DNA from: Tranquillimonas alkanivorans
Lineage (GTDB): Bacteria > Pseudomonadota > Alphaproteobacteria > Rhodobacterales > Rhodobacteraceae
Reading direction: 5' to 3'
DNA: 64,000 nt
Assembly (NCBI RefSeq): GCF_900115595.1
Contig: NZ_FOXA01000001.1
Location: 372,001-436,000 of the forward strand
Part shown: in pieces, positions 61,367-64,000 of the stretch
How positions within the stretch are numbered: the stretch's first letter is position 1
Layout: each line of letters starts with the position of its first letter
Made by a program: the position numbers and the translations under genes
The notes under the pieces: generated by a model
The model's input: only the letters and a program-made list of their open reading frames with translations
Databases searched by the model: none
Told to the model about the DNA's origin: nothing

Positions 61367-62392
61367 ATGAGCGAACGTCGATCGATCGTCCTGGCCGAGC
61401 GGCCCGCGGGCCACCCCACCGAGGACAACTTCCGGCTCGAGAAGGGCCCCGTGCCCGAGCCGGGCGAGGGCGAGGTGCTGGCGCGCATCCTTTGGCTGTC
61501 GCTCGATCCCTACATGCGCGGGCGGATGGACGCGGCGAAGTCCTATGCCGCGCCGGTCGAGTTGGGTGCGGTGATGGAGGGCGGATGCGTCGGGCAGGTG
61601 CTTGCGTCGAACGATCCGCGCTATGCGCAGGGCGATTACGTCACGGGCCAGTTCGGCTGGACCAGCCACGGCGTGCTGAAGGGCGACGCGCTGCGCAAGC
61701 TCGATCCCGCGAAGGCGCCGCTGCAATACGCGCTCGGCGCGCTGGGGATGCCGGGCCTGACCGCCTGGGTCGGGATCAACCGCATCCTCGAGGCGAAGAC
61801 CGGCGAGACGGTGGTGATCTCGGCCGCGACCGGCGCGGTCGGGTCGCTGGCCGGGCAGCTCGCGCGCGAAAAGGGTTGCCGGGTGATCGGCGTGGCCGGC
61901 GGGCCCAAGAAGTGCGCCCATGCCGAAAGCGAACTGGGCTACGACGTCTGCCTCGACCACCACGCCGCCGCAGACGGGCAGGCGATGGCCGACCGCATCG
62001 CCGAGGCCGCGCCGGGCGGGGTGGACTGCTACTTCGAGAACGTGGGCGGCAAGACGCTGGACGGCGTGCTGCCGAACATGAACGTGGGCGGGCGCATCGC
62101 GCTGTGCGGCGTGATCGCCTGGTACTCGGGCGCGAACCTGGACGACGCGACGCCGCTGCCGAAGGTCTGGCGCACGATCCTGGTGAACCGGCTGCGGGTG
62201 CAGGGCTTCATCATCTTCGACCACTTCGACCAGTTCCCGCACTTCGTGGACGAGGTCGCGCCGATGCTGGCCGACGGGCGCTTGCGCTACCGCGAAGACG
62301 TGACCGAGGGGCTTGAGAACGCGCCCAAGGCCTTCCTGTCGATGCTCGAGGGCGGCAATTTCGGCAAGACGCTGGTGAAGGTCGCCGACTAA
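61367..62392 (+). CDS. NADP-dependent MDR-family oxidoreductase (CurA/leukotriene B4 DH-like)
   Basis: A 341-residue zinc-free medium-chain reductase. LSLDPYMRGRM, MGLTAWVGI-like MPGLTAWVGIN, SAATGAVGSLAGQLAREKGCRVIG (NADP site, about 150-175), VDCYFENVGG and LCGVIAWYSG are typical of enone/alkenal reductases. It reduces alpha,beta-unsaturated carbonyls. AAGGAGACGAG precedes the ATG. Stands alone after the ccrM terminator. Confidence 0.9.
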   Translation: MSERRSIVLAERPAGHPTEDNFRLEKGPVPEPGEGEVLARILWLSLDPYMRGRMDAAKSYAAPVELGAVMEGGCVGQVLASNDPRYAQGDYVTGQFGWTSHGVLKGDALRKLDPAKAPLQYALGALGMPGLTAWVGINRILEAKTGETVVISAATGAVGSLAGQLAREKGCRVIGVAGGPKKCAHAESELGYDVCLDHHAAADGQAMADRIAEAAPGGVDCYFENVGGKTLDGVLPNMNVGGRIALCGVIAWYSGANLDDATPLPKVWRTILVNRLRVQGFIIFDHFDQFPHFVDEVAPMLADGRLRYREDVTEGLENAPKAFLSMLEGGNFGKTLVKVAD

Positions 62393-62430
62393 GGCGGTCG
62401 GGCCGGGCTTTCACGCCCGGCCCGCGCGTC

Positions 62431-63315
62431 TCAGTTGCTGGCCTGCGGCAGCGTCCCCTGCGGGCGCGCCGCAAACGAGAAGACGTACTCCAGCGCCTCG
62501 GGCAGCGTGTCGACCCACACCTGCCACTCGTGATCGCCGTCGATCACGCGTAACTCCACGTTGTCCGGCTGGTGCTCGCGCATCTCCTGGTAAAGCACCG
62601 CGCCGTGATAGGCGATGTCGAACACGTCGTGGTCGCCCGAGTTGATGTACATCGGCACGACCGTGTCCTGCGCCTTGTAGTCGTCGATATACGCCGTGTA
62701 ATTCAGCTCTTCCCACTTCGCAGGGTCGAAGTTGCCCTCGGCATCCAGGTAGGCGGGGTGCCGGTTGCCGGACGAGTTCGACGGCGGAACCGGGACGTAG
62801 GATGCGGGCGACAAGGCCGCGGCGGCGGCGAACATGTCGGGATGTTCGAGCACGAAGTTCACCGTCCCGTAGCCCCCGGCCGACAGGCCGCCGATCACCC
62901 GGCCCTCGCGCGTGTCGATGACGCGCCAGGTGTCGTTGATGTGCGGGATCAGGTCGTCGAAGAACGCCGTCTCGGCCGGTTCGTTGTACCCATCGACCCA
63001 CCAGCTTTCGCTGCCGGGCATCACCACGACCGCGGGCGGGATGCGCCCTTCGTCGATCAGCCGGTCGAGCGTCTGCTGCGCCTCGCCCTTCACGACCCAG
63101 TCATTCTCGTTCCCGAACGAGCCGTGCAGCAGGTACATGTGCGGGTACTCAAGCCCGCTGTCCTCGTACCCGTCGGGCAGGTAGATGTTGTAGGCATAGT
63201 CCCGGCCCAGCGTCTCGGACGGGAAGGTGTAGTGCGCGACCTCACCGGCGACCAGCGGGGCCGCGAAAGCACCTGCCGCCACGGCGGCGGCCGCGGCGCT
63301 GAAATGAATGTTCAT
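62431..63315 (-). CDS. Secreted esterase (putative esterase/feruloyl esterase-like)
   Basis: A 294-residue alpha/beta hydrolase of the esterase D family with a signal peptide (cleavage near VAG, residue 24). YLLHGSFGNENDWV, VVVMPGSESWW, IGGLSAGGYGTVNF (nucleophile Ser), INSGDHDVFDIAYHG (Asp) and DGDHEWQVW (His) form the catalytic set. The substrate is unknown; carbohydrate esters or S-acyl compounds are typical. GAGGAGG upstream of the ATG. Divergent from the next hydrolase with 160 bp between. Confidence 0.85.
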   Translation of the reverse strand: MNIHFSAAAAAVAAGAFAAPLVAGEVAHYTFPSETLGRDYAYNIYLPDGYEDSGLEYPHMYLLHGSFGNENDWVVKGEAQQTLDRLIDEGRIPPAVVVMPGSESWWVDGYNEPAETAFFDDLIPHINDTWRVIDTREGRVIGGLSAGGYGTVNFVLEHPDMFAAAAALSPASYVPVPPSNSSGNRHPAYLDAEGNFDPAKWEELNYTAYIDDYKAQDTVVPMYINSGDHDVFDIAYHGAVLYQEMREHQPDNVELRVIDGDHEWQVWVDTLPEALEYVFSFAARPQGTLPQASN

Positions 63316-63475
63316 CGATTTCCTCCTCAAGAATCGCCGGCGTTTCACGAGGGCCGCCGACCCTTTCATGAAACCACCCCGCATGACGCAGCGGCAAGCT
63401 CCGATCCTGCAACCGCGCCTTGTGCCCTTTTCGGTGTTGGCCGAAGCTTCGCGCCGAGCAACGAAAGGGAGAGAC

Positions 63476-64000
63476 ATGAAGATCGCACTCGTCGCGGCGA
63501 CCGCCGCGCTCGCCGCCGCACCCGCGCTGGCCGAGAACCGGATCGACCTTATTCGGCCCGACGCACCGGAACTCGCGCCGTACGGCCCCCACACCGTCGG
63601 CGTGCGCCAGATGAGCTTCGCCCGTGAGGACGTGATCGACGTGGTCAACGCGACCGAGGACAGCGTCCCCACCTACGACCGGGAATTGCCCGTCGAGGTC
63701 TGGTATCCGGCCGCCGAGGGCACCGCGCCCGGCGGCGAATACACTGCCTTCCTGCGGGACGGCGAGACCGAAGTCACGCTCGCAGGACGCGCGGCACGCG
63801 ACGCCGCGCCCGCGGCCGAAGGCAACTTCCCGCTGGTCGTCCTCTCGCACGGCTACCCGGGCAATCGGTTCCTGATGAGCCACCTGGGCGAAAACCTGGC
63901 CTCGAAGGGCTATGTCGTCGCCTCGGTCGATCACCCCGACTCGATCTATTCCGACCTCGGCGCATTCGGCTCGACGCTGGTGAACCGGCCGCAGGACCAG
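63476..64000 (+). CDS. Secreted alpha/beta hydrolase (3-prime part beyond window)
   Basis: The first 175 codons of a secreted hydrolase. The signal peptide is MKIALVAATAALAAAPALAE. LPVEVWYPAAEGTAPGGEY and PLVVLSHGYPGNRFLMSHLGENLASKGYVV give the oxyanion hole and early core of a dienelactone-hydrolase or PAF-acetylhydrolase-like enzyme. The nucleophile region lies beyond the right edge. AAAGGGAGAG precedes the ATG. Confidence 0.8.
   Translation, partial: MKIALVAATAALAAAPALAENRIDLIRPDAPELAPYGPHTVGVRQMSFAREDVIDVVNATEDSVPTYDRELPVEVWYPAAEGTAPGGEYTAFLRDGETEVTLAGRAARDAAPAAEGNFPLVVLSHGYPGNRFLMSHLGENLASKGYVVASVDHPDSIYSDLGAFGSTLVNRPQDQ

Overview
The window is GC-rich, densely packed DNA typical of an alphaproteobacterium of the Rhodobacterales (Roseobacter/Paracoccaceae type). 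The support is the cell-cycle methyltransferase CcrM behind a cluster of GANTC sites, a divergent serCA/serB locus with an alphaproteobacterial serC leader hairpin, an NDUFS4-type complex I subunit, an IalB-family protein, and scattered copies of a CATCTTCGGTCC...AAATATCC intergenic repeat that I associate with this order. No rRNA, tRNA or CRISPR array was seen.

Layout. 1-17 kb holds housekeeping and small accessory genes: the start of a complex I accessory subunit, uvrB, two look-alike single-span membrane peptides, a beta-helix protein, a CHAD protein, an L,D-transpeptidase, a 1-Cys peroxiredoxin, a quinone-detoxification-like dioxygenase/hydrolase pair, a RIO-like kinase fused to an ANL-like tail, an RluA pseudouridine synthase, asd, and a lipid kinase/phosphoesterase pair. 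17-22.6 kb has hmgA, with a palindrome inside its promoter, then serA and serC. 22.6-33.4 kb is an integrated mobile element. 33.4-47.2 kb has serB, asparaginase, rlmN, a LOG-family protein, dapD, dapE, rnr and a lytic transglycosylase. 47.7-55.3 kb is a ten-gene thiamine operon (thiD-O-S-G-E-F-Y-tenA-thiZ-X) read leftward behind a TPP riboswitch with its own attenuator. 55.3-64 kb has a lipid-linked sugar transfer operon, a membrane-anchored winged-helix regulator, rnhB, ccrM, an MDR oxidoreductase and two secreted esterase-type hydrolases.

The most unusual part is the 10.76-kb element at 22612-33401. It is bounded by a perfect 26-bp direct repeat. It carries a tyrosine integrase at its right end, a primase-polymerase/helicase replication gene, two candidate iteron arrays, an HK97 prohead protease, a major capsid protein and a tape-measure protein, a lipoprotein, and small regulators. 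It has no terminase, portal, tail tube, tail tip or lysis gene. This looks like a capsid-encoding phage satellite, although a shrunken prophage is not excluded. The repeat is the hairpin of the serC leader, so the element sits inside a regulatory RNA and separates serC from its native promoter and from serB. The left end of the element supplies a substitute promoter at exactly the same distance from the hairpin, and an insulating terminator lies just upstream of it.

Pathway logic: serA, serC and serB (all of phosphoserine-route serine synthesis) flank the element. asd, dapD and dapE belong to the succinylase route to diaminopimelate and lysine. The thi operon makes the thiazole, couples it, and salvages the pyrimidine half; thiC is not in the window.
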